Below are positions 31,979-39,826 of a stretch of 64,000 nucleotides of DNA, piece by piece (the stretch's first letter is position 1; the number at the start of each line of letters is the position of its first letter). Where the stretch lies: assembly GCF_004519545.1 (NCBI RefSeq), contig NZ_SDKM01000014.1:1-64000 (forward strand). Reading direction: 5' to 3'. The stretch is from Nocardioides guangzhouensis (GTDB taxonomy: Bacteria > Actinomycetota > Actinomycetes > Propionibacteriales > Nocardioidaceae). A program made the translations under genes and the position numbers. The notes beneath the pieces were generated by a model. The model was given only the letters and a program-made list of their open reading frames with translations, made no database searches and was not told where the DNA came from.

Positions 31979-32875
31979 TCAGGCCCGGTGTACGTCGACC
32001 ACGTCGTGCCGCGGGATCCGGCTCGGCCGGTCGACCCCGCAGGTGAGCCGCTGCGGCTCGTCGTCGTGGGTGGTGCGGACCTCGACGGCGTACGTCGCGG
32101 CGCCGACCTCGAACCAGGCCCGCGTGGTCGCACCGTCACGCTCCTGTCGCCGGAACCGCACCGCGTCCTCCCGGGTCTCCTCCAGCCGGCGTCGCAACGC
32201 CACCTCGGCGGCCTGCACCGGCATCGCCAGCCCGGACCGGCCGCGCAGGTGGTCGAGGTCGACCTGGCCGGAGAGGTGCCCGCCGGTGACCGCGACCGCG
32301 CTCGCGGGGTCGAGGCCGCCGTAGTAGAGCCCGTGCGGCAGCACCAGGAGATTGGCGGCGAACCGGTCTCCCCCGATGTGGGAGACCTCCCAGGCCTCCT
32401 GCGGGTGGGCGGCCGCCACCGCGGTGGCCACCGGCCGCCCGCGCTCGGCACAGCAGACGTCGTGCCGGCCGTGGGTGCACACGCACAGCAGCGAACCGTC
32501 GTGGGGCAGCAGACCCGGCGAGCGGCCGGCGCCGAGCGCGGCGAGGTCGAGGTCGAGCACCCGGCCGGGATCCTCGACCTCGGTGGTCTCGACCCAGGGC
32601 GTCACCGGGTCGGCGTACGCCGCGAAGACCCGGCGGGGACCCGGCAGCGGTGTCCGGCCGTGCCGGCGTACGAGGAGCACCCGGACGCCGGCCTCCGCGG
32701 CGGACGCCGTGAGCCGCTCCCCCAGCCCCTCCGGCAGCCGGGCGTCGCGGGGGACCCGCCGCCCCCAGCCGCCAGGGTGCTCGAGCAGCAGGAACGCGCG
32801 GACCGTCGACGCGGTGCCCGCCAGCGTGTCGGCCCGGCCGAGGCTGGCGGTCGCGCAGCGGAACGCTCCGGTCAA
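31979..32875 (-). CDS. Thioredoxin-like [2Fe-2S] sucrase/ferredoxin-like protein
   Basis: A 298-residue protein of the sucrase/ferredoxin-like family (related to fungal Apd1/Aim32). LCVCTHGRHDVCC gives the C-x8-C ligand pair and SHIGGDRFAANLLVLPHG the second family motif in its bacterial HxGGD form. These proteins carry a thioredoxin-like [2Fe-2S] cluster and may donate electrons. The start is TTG at 32875, chosen because it overlaps the oxygenase stop as TTGA and the conserved FRCATASLGRADTLAGTAS follows. It is the third gene of a coupled operon with the repeat peptide and JmjC oxygenase. Confidence 0.85.
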   Translation of the reverse strand: MTGAFRCATASLGRADTLAGTASTVRAFLLLEHPGGWGRRVPRDARLPEGLGERLTASAAEAGVRVLLVRRHGRTPLPGPRRVFAAYADPVTPWVETTEVEDPGRVLDLDLAALGAGRSPGLLPHDGSLLCVCTHGRHDVCCAERGRPVATAVAAAHPQEAWEVSHIGGDRFAANLLVLPHGLYYGGLDPASAVAVTGGHLSGQVDLDHLRGRSGLAMPVQAAEVALRRRLEETREDAVRFRRQERDGATTRAWFEVGAATYAVEVRTTHDDEPQRLTCGVDRPSRIPRHDVVDVHRA

Positions 32876-33990
32876 CCGCGGACCTCGAGCAGGCCCTCCC
32901 GCACCAGGCGCCGGCACAGCACGAGGCGGCTCTGCTCGTCGAGCGGCAGGTCGGCCGGGGTCAGGTCGGTGCGGGCGCGGATCTTCTCCAGGGCGGGGCG
33001 CAGCCGGGCCGGGACGTCGAGCCAGCGGTCCCCGAGCAGCACCCGCAGGGTGTCGCCACGGTCGACCAGGACGCACGGGCTGCCGGTGCGGCGCCGCAGG
33101 ACGGTGTCGTCGTCGAGCGAACGGACCTGGAGAACGTCCTTGAGGCCGCCGCGGAGCTGGGACTGCCGTCCGCTCAGGAAGCGCTCGACCTGCTCCCCGG
33201 CGATGGCGTCCGGGTCGGTGCCGCGCAGTGCGTCGGCGAGCGCGGCGAGGTGCTCGCCGAGGCCTTCGGCCAGCGCGCTCGGGTCGTCGAGGTAGCCGGC
33301 CGGCAGGTGGCCGTCGTCGACCCGGTCCATCGCGGCGTCGACCGCTCGGCGGACGAGCGTGCGCCAGGTCAGCTGGTTGACACCGATGGTGACGTGGAGC
33401 GAGGCGCGGTCCTGGGCGCGGGCGGCGTGCGGGGTGCCCGTGGGGAGGTACATCGACAGCCCCGGCTCGAGCCGGACATGGTCCACCTCGCCGTCGCTGT
33501 GCACCTCCCAGCGCTTGGTGCCGTGGGTCTGGAACACGAACACGTCGTGGCTGTCGGCGTGCACCGCGAAGCCCTGCGAGCCGGGCGGGGTGAGGTAGGC
33601 GTTGGCCTGGCACGGGTGGCCCAGGTCCAGCTCGAGCTCGGCGACCAGCTCGGCCAGCGGTGGCCAGTAGCGGTGCATGCCCTGGAAGACCACGGTCGCG
33701 CCGGCGTCGAAGAGCGCCAGCAGCTTGCGGCAGTCGACCAGGCCGGTCAGCTGGCGCCCGGCGAGCGTCGCCCCCCGGGTGTACGACGACTCCGGCAGCA
33801 CACCACCGTCCTGCGCGAGGCGCACCTGCGGGGTGCGGATGGCCGTCGAGGTGAGCAGGTGGTCGGCGTCGTCGAGGGAGAACAGGTCGGTGAGTCGCTC
33901 GGCGTCACCCTGGTGCAGGTGGACGCGTGACGCCCAGACCTTGGTCAGGAAGGTCTGGGCGTCTCCGCTGAGGAGGTCGAGGGCGCTCAG
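32872..33990 (-). CDS. JmjC/cupin-4 family 2-oxoglutarate oxygenase, CTG start
   Basis: A 372-residue protein resembling ribosomal oxygenases (RoxA/YcfD, No66 type), Fe(II)/2-oxoglutarate hydroxylases. The cupin core has HxD in GFAVHADSHDVFVFQ, a 2-oxoglutarate-type Lys-Arg in GTKRWEVHSD, and the distal His in LPTGTPHAARA. The C-terminal 150 residues form the dimer and winged-helix-like part. The conserved N-terminus (SALDLLSGDAQTFLTKVWA) lacks ATG, GTG and TTG, so CTG at 33990, overlapping the previous stop as CTGA, is the probable start. The first standard start, GTG 33825, would remove part of the fold. The substrate may be the adjacent repeat peptide (inference) or a ribosomal protein. 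Confidence 0.8.
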   Translation of the reverse strand: MSALDLLSGDAQTFLTKVWASRVHLHQGDAERLTDLFSLDDADHLLTSTAIRTPQVRLAQDGGVLPESSYTRGATLAGRQLTGLVDCRKLLALFDAGATVVFQGMHRYWPPLAELVAELELDLGHPCQANAYLTPPGSQGFAVHADSHDVFVFQTHGTKRWEVHSDGEVDHVRLEPGLSMYLPTGTPHAARAQDRASLHVTIGVNQLTWRTLVRRAVDAAMDRVDDGHLPAGYLDDPSALAEGLGEHLAALADALRGTDPDAIAGEQVERFLSGRQSQLRGGLKDVLQVRSLDDDTVLRRRTGSPCVLVDRGDTLRVLLGDRWLDVPARLRPALEKIRARTDLTPADLPLDEQSRLVLCRRLVREGLLEVRG

Positions 33991-34262
33991 GACGCCGACC
34001 CGTCGGTGCCGTCGGCGTCGGTGGAGTCGCCGTCGGTCGCGTCGGTGGAGTCGCCGTCGGTGCCGTCGGCGTCGGTCGAGTCGCCGTCGGTGCCGTCCGC
34101 ATCGGTGCCGTCGGCGTCGGTGGAGTCGCCGTCCGTGGCGTCGGTGGAGTCGCCGTCGGTGCCGTCGGCATCCGTCGCGTCGGCGTCGAAGCCGGCCGCG
34201 CCGCCACCGACTCCCGCGCCCCCGGTGGTCATGTCGTCGTCGTTCAGCGGCTCGTCGGTCAT
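33987..34262 (-). CDS. 91-residue TDxDx-repeat acidic peptide
   Basis: A small protein with a strong start: AGGAGG five nt before the ATG at 34262. The first 30 residues (MTDEPLNDDDMTTGGAGVGG and an Ala/Phe stretch) are non-repetitive; the rest is built from pentads TDADG and TDGDS, occasionally shortened to TDA, with a longer block duplicated. It ends DGSAS. No signal peptide or transmembrane segment. Each pentad offers Asp at fixed spacing, resembling DxDxDG calcium loops but also a possible array of modification sites. Its stop overlaps the JmjC oxygenase start, so both are made together. A precursor- or substrate-like role is an inference; no family is recognised. Confidence 0.7.
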   Translation of the reverse strand: MTDEPLNDDDMTTGGAGVGGGAAGFDADATDADGTDGDSTDATDGDSTDADGTDADGTDGDSTDADGTDGDSTDATDGDSTDADGTDGSAS

Positions 34263-34316
34263 GCTGCCTCCTGGGCGTGAGATGGATGCCGTGAGTGGGT
34301 CGAGATCGACTCGCTC

Positions 34317-34340
34317 CCCGGCGGGGTGTACCCCGCCGGG
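34317..34340 (-). terminator. DUF3145 terminator hairpin
   Basis: CCCGGCGGGGT and ACCCCGCCGGG are perfect 11-bp inverted arms with a 2-nt centre, 19 bp past the DUF3145 stop. It separates DUF3145 from the repeat-peptide operon downstream. Confidence 0.8.
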
Positions 34341-34358
34341 TGCTTCACCATTCTTGCC

Positions 34359-34877
34359 TCAGACGACCTGGTGGAGCCAGCGCACCGGGGCACCGTCTCC
34401 GGCGTGACGGAAGGTCTCGAGCTCGTCGTCCCACGGCTTGCCGAGCAGCTTGTCGATCTCGACCAGCAGGGTGGTGTCGCCGAGCGCGGCCTTGACCACG
34501 GCGGCCTTCAGCCGGTCCTCCGGGATCATGATGTCGCCGTGCAGGCCGGTGACGGCGTGGAAGATGCCGAGCTCGGGGGTGTAGGAGTAGCGCGCACCCT
34601 CGGTGGAGGGCGTCGGCTCCTCGGTGATCTCGAAGCGCAGGTGGTTCCACCCCCGCAGGGCGGAGGCGACCGCGGCGGCGGAGTCGGTCGCGCCGGTCCA
34701 CGACAGCTCGGCGCGGTAGGTCCCCTGCTGCGCGGGCTGGGGGATCCAGTCCATGGAAATGGGGACGCCGAGGACACCGCCCACGGCCCACTCGATGTGC
34801 GGGCACAGCGCAGACGGCGCCGAGTGGACGTAGAGGACGCCCCTCGTGGCGGTGCGGGTGGCAGTGCTAGTGGTCAC
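34359..34877 (-). CDS. DUF3145 family protein
   Basis: A 172-residue actinobacterial protein of unknown function. Family signatures: RGVLYVHSAPSALCPHIEWA, SWTGATDSAAAVASAL and LGIFHAVTGLHGDIMIPEDR. Homologues commonly lie next to the fab operon in Streptomyces, and here it is 2.5 kb from fabF, so a link with fatty acid synthesis is possible but untested. GGAGGTCAC precedes the ATG at 34877. Confidence 0.9.
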   Translation of the reverse strand: MTTSTATRTATRGVLYVHSAPSALCPHIEWAVGGVLGVPISMDWIPQPAQQGTYRAELSWTGATDSAAAVASALRGWNHLRFEITEEPTPSTEGARYSYTPELGIFHAVTGLHGDIMIPEDRLKAAVVKAALGDTTLLVEIDKLLGKPWDDELETFRHAGDGAPVRWLHQVV

Positions 34878-35035
34878 CGTGACCTCCTCATCTCCGGCGT
34901 CGAGATACGCCTTCCCCAGCGAGCTCGATCAGCGAGATGTGGTCCTCACGAATGACAGATGTGTAGTTGTGCGGCCATTGTGACCCATGAGACGGGTGAA
35001 TTCCAGAAATTCGGAATACAGCCGTGCCCCGGTCG

Positions 35036-35845
35036 TCAGGGAGCGCGTACGGCGGCCGGGTCGACGATGTTCACCACGTCGCCCACCGCGCCCAGCAGCT
35101 GCCCGTCCCCGACCACCGGGGGCCCGTCGACGACGTCGATCACCAGGCAGGTGACGTTGTCGGTGCCGCCGGCGTCGAGCGCCGCGGCCACCAGCCGGCC
35201 GGCCGCGGCCCCCGCGTCCGGGACGTGCAGCGCCTCGGAGATCCGCCGGTCCTCGACCAGGTCGGTGAGCCCGTCGCTGCACAGCAGCACCCGGTCGCCG
35301 GGCACCAGGTCGAGGGTGAGGATGTCGGGCTCCTGGCCGACCTCGAGCGGGCCGCCGTGCAGTGAGCGCAGCACCACGTTGCGCCACGGGTGGTGGCGGG
35401 CGGCGTCCGGGGTGAGCTGGCCGCCCTCGACCATCTGCTGCACGTAGGTGTGGTCCGTGGTGATCTGCTGCAGCCCGCCGTGGCGGAACAGGTAGCCGCG
35501 GGAGTCGCCGAGGTGGCCCAGGGCGACGGACCGGCCGTCGGTGGCCAGCACCGTCAGCGTGGTCGCCATCCCGGCCCGTTGCAGGTCGGCGTCGATGCCG
35601 ACCTGGAGGCTCTCGCGGGCCGCCTCGATCGCGTCCGCGAGGACGGTGGCCGGGTCCTGGTCGCGCCGCAGCCGGGCGATCGCGGACACCACGTAGGCCA
35701 CGGTCGCGGAGGCGACCTCGCCCGCGGCGGCGCCGCCGACGCCGTCGGCCACCAGCGCGACGTACGGCCCGAGGAACCCCGAGTCCTCGTTGGCCTCGCG
35801 CACGCGTCCGACGTCGGTCTCTCCCCGACCCGAGAACCGCAGCAT
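35036..35845 (-). CDS. PP2C-family Ser/Thr protein phosphatase
   Basis: A 269-residue metal-dependent phosphatase. Motifs: REANEDSGF, VADGVGGAAAGEVAS, ATTLTVL, LGHLGDSRGYLFR, LLCSDGLTDLV and GGTDNVTCLVI supply the Asp residues that bind the two metal ions. It lacks a transmembrane segment. The divergent membrane kinase gene starts 112 bp away, so the pair probably forms a phosphorylation switch. A 13-bp palindrome CTCACC-C-GGTGAG (35866-35878) lies just upstream of its start. Confidence 0.93.
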   Translation of the reverse strand: MLRFSGRGETDVGRVREANEDSGFLGPYVALVADGVGGAAAGEVASATVAYVVSAIARLRRDQDPATVLADAIEAARESLQVGIDADLQRAGMATTLTVLATDGRSVALGHLGDSRGYLFRHGGLQQITTDHTYVQQMVEGGQLTPDAARHHPWRNVVLRSLHGGPLEVGQEPDILTLDLVPGDRVLLCSDGLTDLVEDRRISEALHVPDAGAAAGRLVAAALDAGGTDNVTCLVIDVVDGPPVVGDGQLLGAVGDVVNIVDPAAVRAP

Positions 35846-35944
35846 CCGGTACCTCCGTGGTTGTGCTCACCCGGTGAGTTGGGTACGCAACGGGCGAACA
35901 GTCAATCTCAGTGTCCCCCGCGGGGCAAGATCCAGGAGAGGCCC

Positions 35945-35950
35945 TAGTGT
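35945..35950 (+). promoter_or_regulatory. Predicted -10 (TAGTGT) of leaderless kinase transcript
   Basis: TAGTGT lies 7 nt before the ATG at 35958; no ribosome binding site is present. Confidence 0.55.
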
Positions 35951-35957
35951 GGATCGC

Positions 35958-37418
35958 ATGACCGAATCGGGAGGGACCGACGCGGCGCGGGCTGCCGGCA
36001 GTCGAGTGGTCGCCGACCGCTACCGCCTCGAGCGCGAAGTGGGTCGCGGCGGGATGGGATCGGTCTGGCTGGGCAGCGACACGGTGCTCCACCGGCAGGT
36101 CGCGCTCAAGCAGATCGGGCGGATGCCGGGCGCCGACCAGCCCGACGGCGAGCGGGTACGCCGCGAGGCCCGGGTCTCCGCGATGCTCAACCACGAGAAC
36201 GTGGTCGCCGTCTTCGACCTGGTCGAGACCGCCGACCAGCACTGGCTGGTCATGGAGTACCTCGAGTCCCTCAACCTCGCGCAGCGGATCAGGCGCGACG
36301 GGCCTCTCCCGCCCGACGAGGCGGCTGCGCTGCTGGCCCAGGCGGCCCAGGCGCTGGCGGTCGCGCACCGCTCCGGGATCGTGCACCGCGACGTGAAGCC
36401 CAGCAACATGCTGGTCACCGACGACGGGCTGCTCAAGCTGGGTGACTTCGGGATCGCCCGCGCGAAGTCCGACGTGACCCTCACCCAGACCGGCCTGGTC
36501 ACCGGGTCGCCGAGCTATCTCGCTCCCGAGGTGGCTGCCGGGCAGGGCGCCACGACCGCCAGCGACGTGTGGTCGCTCGGCGCCACGCTCTTCCACGCTG
36601 TCGCCGGCCATCCGCCGTACGACGCGACCGAGAACCTCATGGGCACCCTCTACCGGATCGTGCACGAGGAGCCACCGCGCACCGACCGGGCGGGCTGGCT
36701 CGACCCGGTGCTGCGGGCCACCATGCACCGCGACCCCGCCGGGCGCTGGACCGCCGAGCAGGTGGCGCTGTTCCTGGCCCACGGGCCCGCCGACCCCCTC
36801 GCGGACGAGCCGTCCGGCCGGACCCAGGTGATGCCGGCGGTGCCCGTCGCCGCCGTAGCCGCTCCTCCCGACGACCCGCCGCCCGCGACGCAGACCCAGG
36901 TGGTCGGCGAGCCGGTGCCGGCTGCACCCCCGGCGGGGCCCCGCCGCGGCCGCCGTACGCCGATCGTGGCGGCCGCCGCGGTCCTGCTGCTGCTCGCCGT
37001 GGTCCTCGGGGGCTGGCTGCTGACCCGCGGCGACGACGAGCCGAACGGAGCGTCCGGCTCCGGTGCGGGCCCCAGCGAGCCGACGTCGCAGGCAGCGAAG
37101 AAGCCCGCCAAGGCCACCGCCCAGGGCATGGAGGACTTCATCACCTCCTACCTCGCCACGGTCACCCAGGACCCCGCCACGACCTGGAAGCAGCTGACGC
37201 CGTCGTTCCAGCAGGCCAGCGGCGGGTTCGGTTCCTACTCCGGCTACTGGGGCACGATCGCCTCCGCCACGCCCAGCAACGTGCAGGCGGACCCGCAGGC
37301 GATGACCGTGAGCTACCACGTGGAGTACGTCCGCAAGGACGGCAGCAAGGTCTCCGACGACGTGACGCTGGGCCTCGTCTTCGAGGACGGGACCTACCTC
37401 GTCAACGAGGAGTTCTAG
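35958..37418 (+). CDS. Membrane Ser/Thr protein kinase (PknB-type catalytic domain)
   Basis: A 486-residue kinase. Catalytic domain about 20-275 with REVGRGGMGSVWLG, Lys51 in VALKQI, HRDVKPSN (Asp145), GDFGIAR (Asp163) and the activation loop with GLVTGSPSYLAPE. A Pro/Ala-rich juxtamembrane stretch leads to one transmembrane helix (IVAAAAVLLLLAVVLGGWLL, about 335-355). The extracellular 115 residues have no PASTA repeat; FITSYLATVTQDPATTWKQL suggests an NTF2-like fold. ATG at 35958 is probably leaderless. The divergent PP2C gene is the likely antagonist. Confidence 0.92.
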   Translation: MTESGGTDAARAAGSRVVADRYRLEREVGRGGMGSVWLGSDTVLHRQVALKQIGRMPGADQPDGERVRREARVSAMLNHENVVAVFDLVETADQHWLVMEYLESLNLAQRIRRDGPLPPDEAAALLAQAAQALAVAHRSGIVHRDVKPSNMLVTDDGLLKLGDFGIARAKSDVTLTQTGLVTGSPSYLAPEVAAGQGATTASDVWSLGATLFHAVAGHPPYDATENLMGTLYRIVHEEPPRTDRAGWLDPVLRATMHRDPAGRWTAEQVALFLAHGPADPLADEPSGRTQVMPAVPVAAVAAPPDDPPPATQTQVVGEPVPAAPPAGPRRGRRTPIVAAAAVLLLLAVVLGGWLLTRGDDEPNGASGSGAGPSEPTSQAAKKPAKATAQGMEDFITSYLATVTQDPATTWKQLTPSFQQASGGFGSYSGYWGTIASATPSNVQADPQAMTVSYHVEYVRKDGSKVSDDVTLGLVFEDGTYLVNEEF

Positions 37419-37481
37419 AAGCTCCGGCGTCCACCGGTACGGCGTGGTGGTGCCACCGCCGTGAGCGCGAGCCGCCGGTGG

Positions 37482-37910
37482 TCACGCGATCTCCTCCGGG
37501 GGCTTGCCGAGGTAGAGGCAGAACGGGTGCCCGTCGGGGTCGAGGAACACCCGCACGTCGTCCTGCGGCTGGAAGTCGTGGAGCACCGCCCCACGCTCGG
37601 CCGCCTCCGCCGCGGCCGCCGCCAGGTCGAGCACCTCGAAGTCGAGGTGCATCATCATCTGCTGCTCCCCCGGCGCCGACGGCCACACGGGCCGCACGTA
37701 GCCCTCCTCCTTCTGGAAGGCCAGCGTGCACACGCCCTCACCCGGTCCGATCACCCACCACGTGGGCTCGTCGGTCAGGACCTCCCAGTCGAGGAGACCG
37801 GCGTAGAACCGGGCCAGGGCGGCAGGATCCGGGGTCTGGAGGACCGGCCCCCACCAGTCGTTGCGGGACCAGCGGTCGGTCCCCGGGTCAGCCTTGGTGC
37901 GTCCGCGCAT
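37482..37910 (-). CDS. VOC (glyoxalase-like) family protein
   Basis: A 142-residue protein with two beta-alpha-beta-beta-beta units: DPAALARFYAGLLDWEV starts the first, and MMMHLDFEVLDLAAAAAEA the second; the end DVRVFLDPDGHPFCLYL is the family C-terminus. VOC members include glyoxalases, dioxygenases and antibiotic-binding proteins; no specific activity can be assigned. ATG at 37910 begins MRGRTKADPG. Confidence 0.85.
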   Translation of the reverse strand: MRGRTKADPGTDRWSRNDWWGPVLQTPDPAALARFYAGLLDWEVLTDEPTWWVIGPGEGVCTLAFQKEEGYVRPVWPSAPGEQQMMMHLDFEVLDLAAAAAEAAERGAVLHDFQPQDDVRVFLDPDGHPFCLYLGKPPEEIA

Positions 37911-37931
37911 GGTTCCACCGTGGCACAGCCC

Positions 37932-37970
37932 ACCGACGACACCGACCGACGACACCGACCGACGACACCG
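37932..37970. repeat. Three perfect 13-bp tandem repeats
   Basis: ACCGACGACACCG occurs three times in direct succession between the VOC gene start and the PAP2 gene stop. Its role is unknown; the length is not a multiple of three and it is not within either coding region. Confidence 0.85.
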
Positions 37971-37972
37971 GC

Positions 37973-38830
37973 TCAGGACCTCCGCGCCTGCACGCTCTCC
38001 GGTGCGGGCGCCCGGCCCACGGAGCGGCGCAGGCGCGACGAACCGGGGAACCGCCCCGCCAGTCGGGCGGGCAGCCGGGTCGAGACCCACCAGCCGGCGA
38101 GCACGACCAGCCAGCCGACCACCACGTCGAGGACCCAGTGGTTCCCGGTGCCGACCACGACGACCGCGGTCACCAGGACGTGGGCCATCGCCAGCTGGCG
38201 CCACAGCAGTGGCGCCCCGGCCGCGGTGAGCGCCAGCAGCACCCACAGGGCCCAGCCGGCGTGCAGCGACGGCATCGCCGCGAGCTCGTTGGTGTACTGG
38301 CCGAACCCGCGCGGCGCCGACGCGCTGCCGCCCCACCAGCCGGCGGCGGCGTACTCCTTGAGCACGTCGATGTGCCCGAAACCGGACAGCCGCGGCGGCG
38401 CGGTCGGGAACAGCAGGTAGCCGATCAGGCCGAGCACGGTGGCGACGATCAGGCCGTTGCGGGCCGGGACGTACGCCGCGCGGCCGCGGTGGTGCAGCCA
38501 CAGCAGGACCACCGCGGTGACGACGTAGTGTGCGGTCGCGTAGTAGTAGCTGCCGCCGATGCCGAGCAGCGGCACGTGGGAGAACAGCCGGTTGAGGGCG
38601 CCCTCCCAGTCGAGGAACAGGTCCTGCTCGAGCGTCATCAGCCCGTGCGCACGGGACTTCGCGGCACCGAGGTCGGTGCTGGCGAGGAGCCGCGAGCAGG
38701 AGTAGGCGACGTAGAGCGCCAGGACCAGCGCGACCTCCACGAGGCCGGTCCGGATCCGCGCAGCCCGGCTCCGCCCACGACCCCCGCGAGGGGGGACGGA
38801 GGCCCGGGGTGGCAGGTCGATGGCGGTCAC
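37973..38830 (-). CDS. PAP2-family membrane phosphatase (Aur1/IPC-synthase-like type)
   Basis: A 285-residue integral membrane protein with about six hydrophobic helices. NELAAMPSLHAGWALWV carries motif C2 with the catalytic His, and GTGNHWVLDVVVGW motif C3; MTLEQDLFLDWEGALNRLF precedes the core. This variant is annotated in bacteria as PAP2 or Aur1-like and may transfer or hydrolyse lipid phosphates. GTG at 38830 is preferred; an ATG at 38887 would extend into the promoter of the divergent acetyltransferase gene. Confidence 0.85.
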   Translation of the reverse strand: MTAIDLPPRASVPPRGGRGRSRAARIRTGLVEVALVLALYVAYSCSRLLASTDLGAAKSRAHGLMTLEQDLFLDWEGALNRLFSHVPLLGIGGSYYYATAHYVVTAVVLLWLHHRGRAAYVPARNGLIVATVLGLIGYLLFPTAPPRLSGFGHIDVLKEYAAAGWWGGSASAPRGFGQYTNELAAMPSLHAGWALWVLLALTAAGAPLLWRQLAMAHVLVTAVVVVGTGNHWVLDVVVGWLVVLAGWWVSTRLPARLAGRFPGSSRLRRSVGRAPAPESVQARRS

Positions 38831-38926
38831 TGCTCTAGGTTCCCCAGCGAGACGACAGGAGGACAACAGGATTTTCCCTGAAACCACCCCAGAGATGACT
38901 CAGGGGCACCCCGGGGACGGCCCACC

Positions 38927-38932
38927 TAGGCT
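38927..38932 (+). promoter_or_regulatory. Predicted -10 (TAGGCT) of leaderless acetyltransferase transcript
   Basis: TAGGCT, 7 nt, then ATG at 38940; no ribosome binding site. Confidence 0.55.
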
Positions 38933-38939
38933 GGCCCGC

Positions 38940-39506
38940 ATGGACGCCATCGACGCGCGGACGCCCCGCGAGCGCATGCTCGCCGGGGACCCCTACCTCG
39001 CCGACGACCCCGAGCTGATCGCGATGCACGTGCAGGCGCTGGAGCGGATGGAGGCCTACAACGCTGCCTCGCTCGACCGGGACCGGCGACAGGTGCTGCT
39101 CGGCGAGCTCCTGGGCTCGGTGGGAGAGGACACGGCGATCCGGCCACCGGTCCACGTCGACTACGGCGTGCACGTCTCGATCGGCGCGCGCTGCTTCGCC
39201 AACTACGGCCTGGTGGCGCTCGACGTCTGCGCCATCACCATCGGTGACGACGTGCAGATCGGCCCGAACGTCCAGCTCCTCACCCCCACCCACCCTGTCG
39301 AGCCTGCCACGCGACGTGAAAAGTGGGAGGCTGGCGCGCCGATCACGATCGCGGACAACGTGTGGATCGGCGGTGGCGCGATCGTACTGGGCGGAGTCAC
39401 GATCGGCGAGAACTCCGTGGTCGGAGCCGGTGCCGTGGTCACCCGGGACGTGCCGGCGAACGTGGTGGCGGTCGGCAACCCGGCCCGGGTCGTTCGGGCC
39501 GTGTGA
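38940..39506 (+). CDS. Maltose/galactoside O-acetyltransferase family (hexapeptide repeat)
   Basis: A 188-residue left-handed beta-helix acetyltransferase. The N-terminal TPRERMLAGDPYLADDPEL is the Mac (maltose acetyltransferase) domain; hexapeptide repeats run from about 75, and LTPTHPVEPATRREKWE contains the catalytic His. It transfers acetyl from acetyl-CoA to a sugar hydroxyl; the sugar is unknown. The start is probably leaderless. Its stop overlaps the next gene as GTGA. Confidence 0.92.
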   Translation: MDAIDARTPRERMLAGDPYLADDPELIAMHVQALERMEAYNAASLDRDRRQVLLGELLGSVGEDTAIRPPVHVDYGVHVSIGARCFANYGLVALDVCAITIGDDVQIGPNVQLLTPTHPVEPATRREKWEAGAPITIADNVWIGGGAIVLGGVTIGENSVVGAGAVVTRDVPANVVAVGNPARVVRAV

Positions 39507-39826
39507 CCGACGTCAGCGTCACCGGCGGCCAGGACCCGGGGACTCGGGCGCTGGTCCAGACGGGTCACCCCGTTTGCGCCATGGCCGTGGCCGCGGCCCG
39601 GCCTACCCTGCCGCTGCACGACGGCACCGTGGTCGGCATCAACGCCTGGACGTTCAGCCACCGTTGCGACGGGCCGAACCTGGAGTTCCGCGTCGACCCC
39701 GCGCCGGCCCAGGCGTTCCTCGACGCTGAGCTCGGCTGCGACCGGTCGGGCCCGCCCACCTGCCCGTGGGTGGTCCCGTCCGGGGCATGGACCGTCACCG
39801 CCACCCGCCGTACCGTCGAGGAGTGA
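39503..39826 (+). CDS. Hypothetical protein coupled to the acetyltransferase gene
   Basis: About 107 residues, family not recognised. The body reads as a small beta-rich domain: LPLHDGTVVGINAWTFSHRC, NLEFRVDPAPAQAFLDAEL and a proline-cysteine segment CDRSGPPTCPW. Three or four Cys are present. GTG at 39503 overlaps the acetyltransferase stop, and its own stop overlaps the next start, both as GTGA. An internal ATG at 39581 region could give a shorter form starting MAVAAARPTL. Confidence 0.55.
   Translation: MTDVSVTGGQDPGTRALVQTGHPVCAMAVAAARPTLPLHDGTVVGINAWTFSHRCDGPNLEFRVDPAPAQAFLDAELGCDRSGPPTCPWVVPSGAWTVTATRRTVEE

Noticed and set aside
33987-34262. Repeat peptide as a spurious frame in simple-sequence DNA
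   Set aside because: A perfectly placed AGGAGG and the stop/start overlap with the next gene argue for a real gene.
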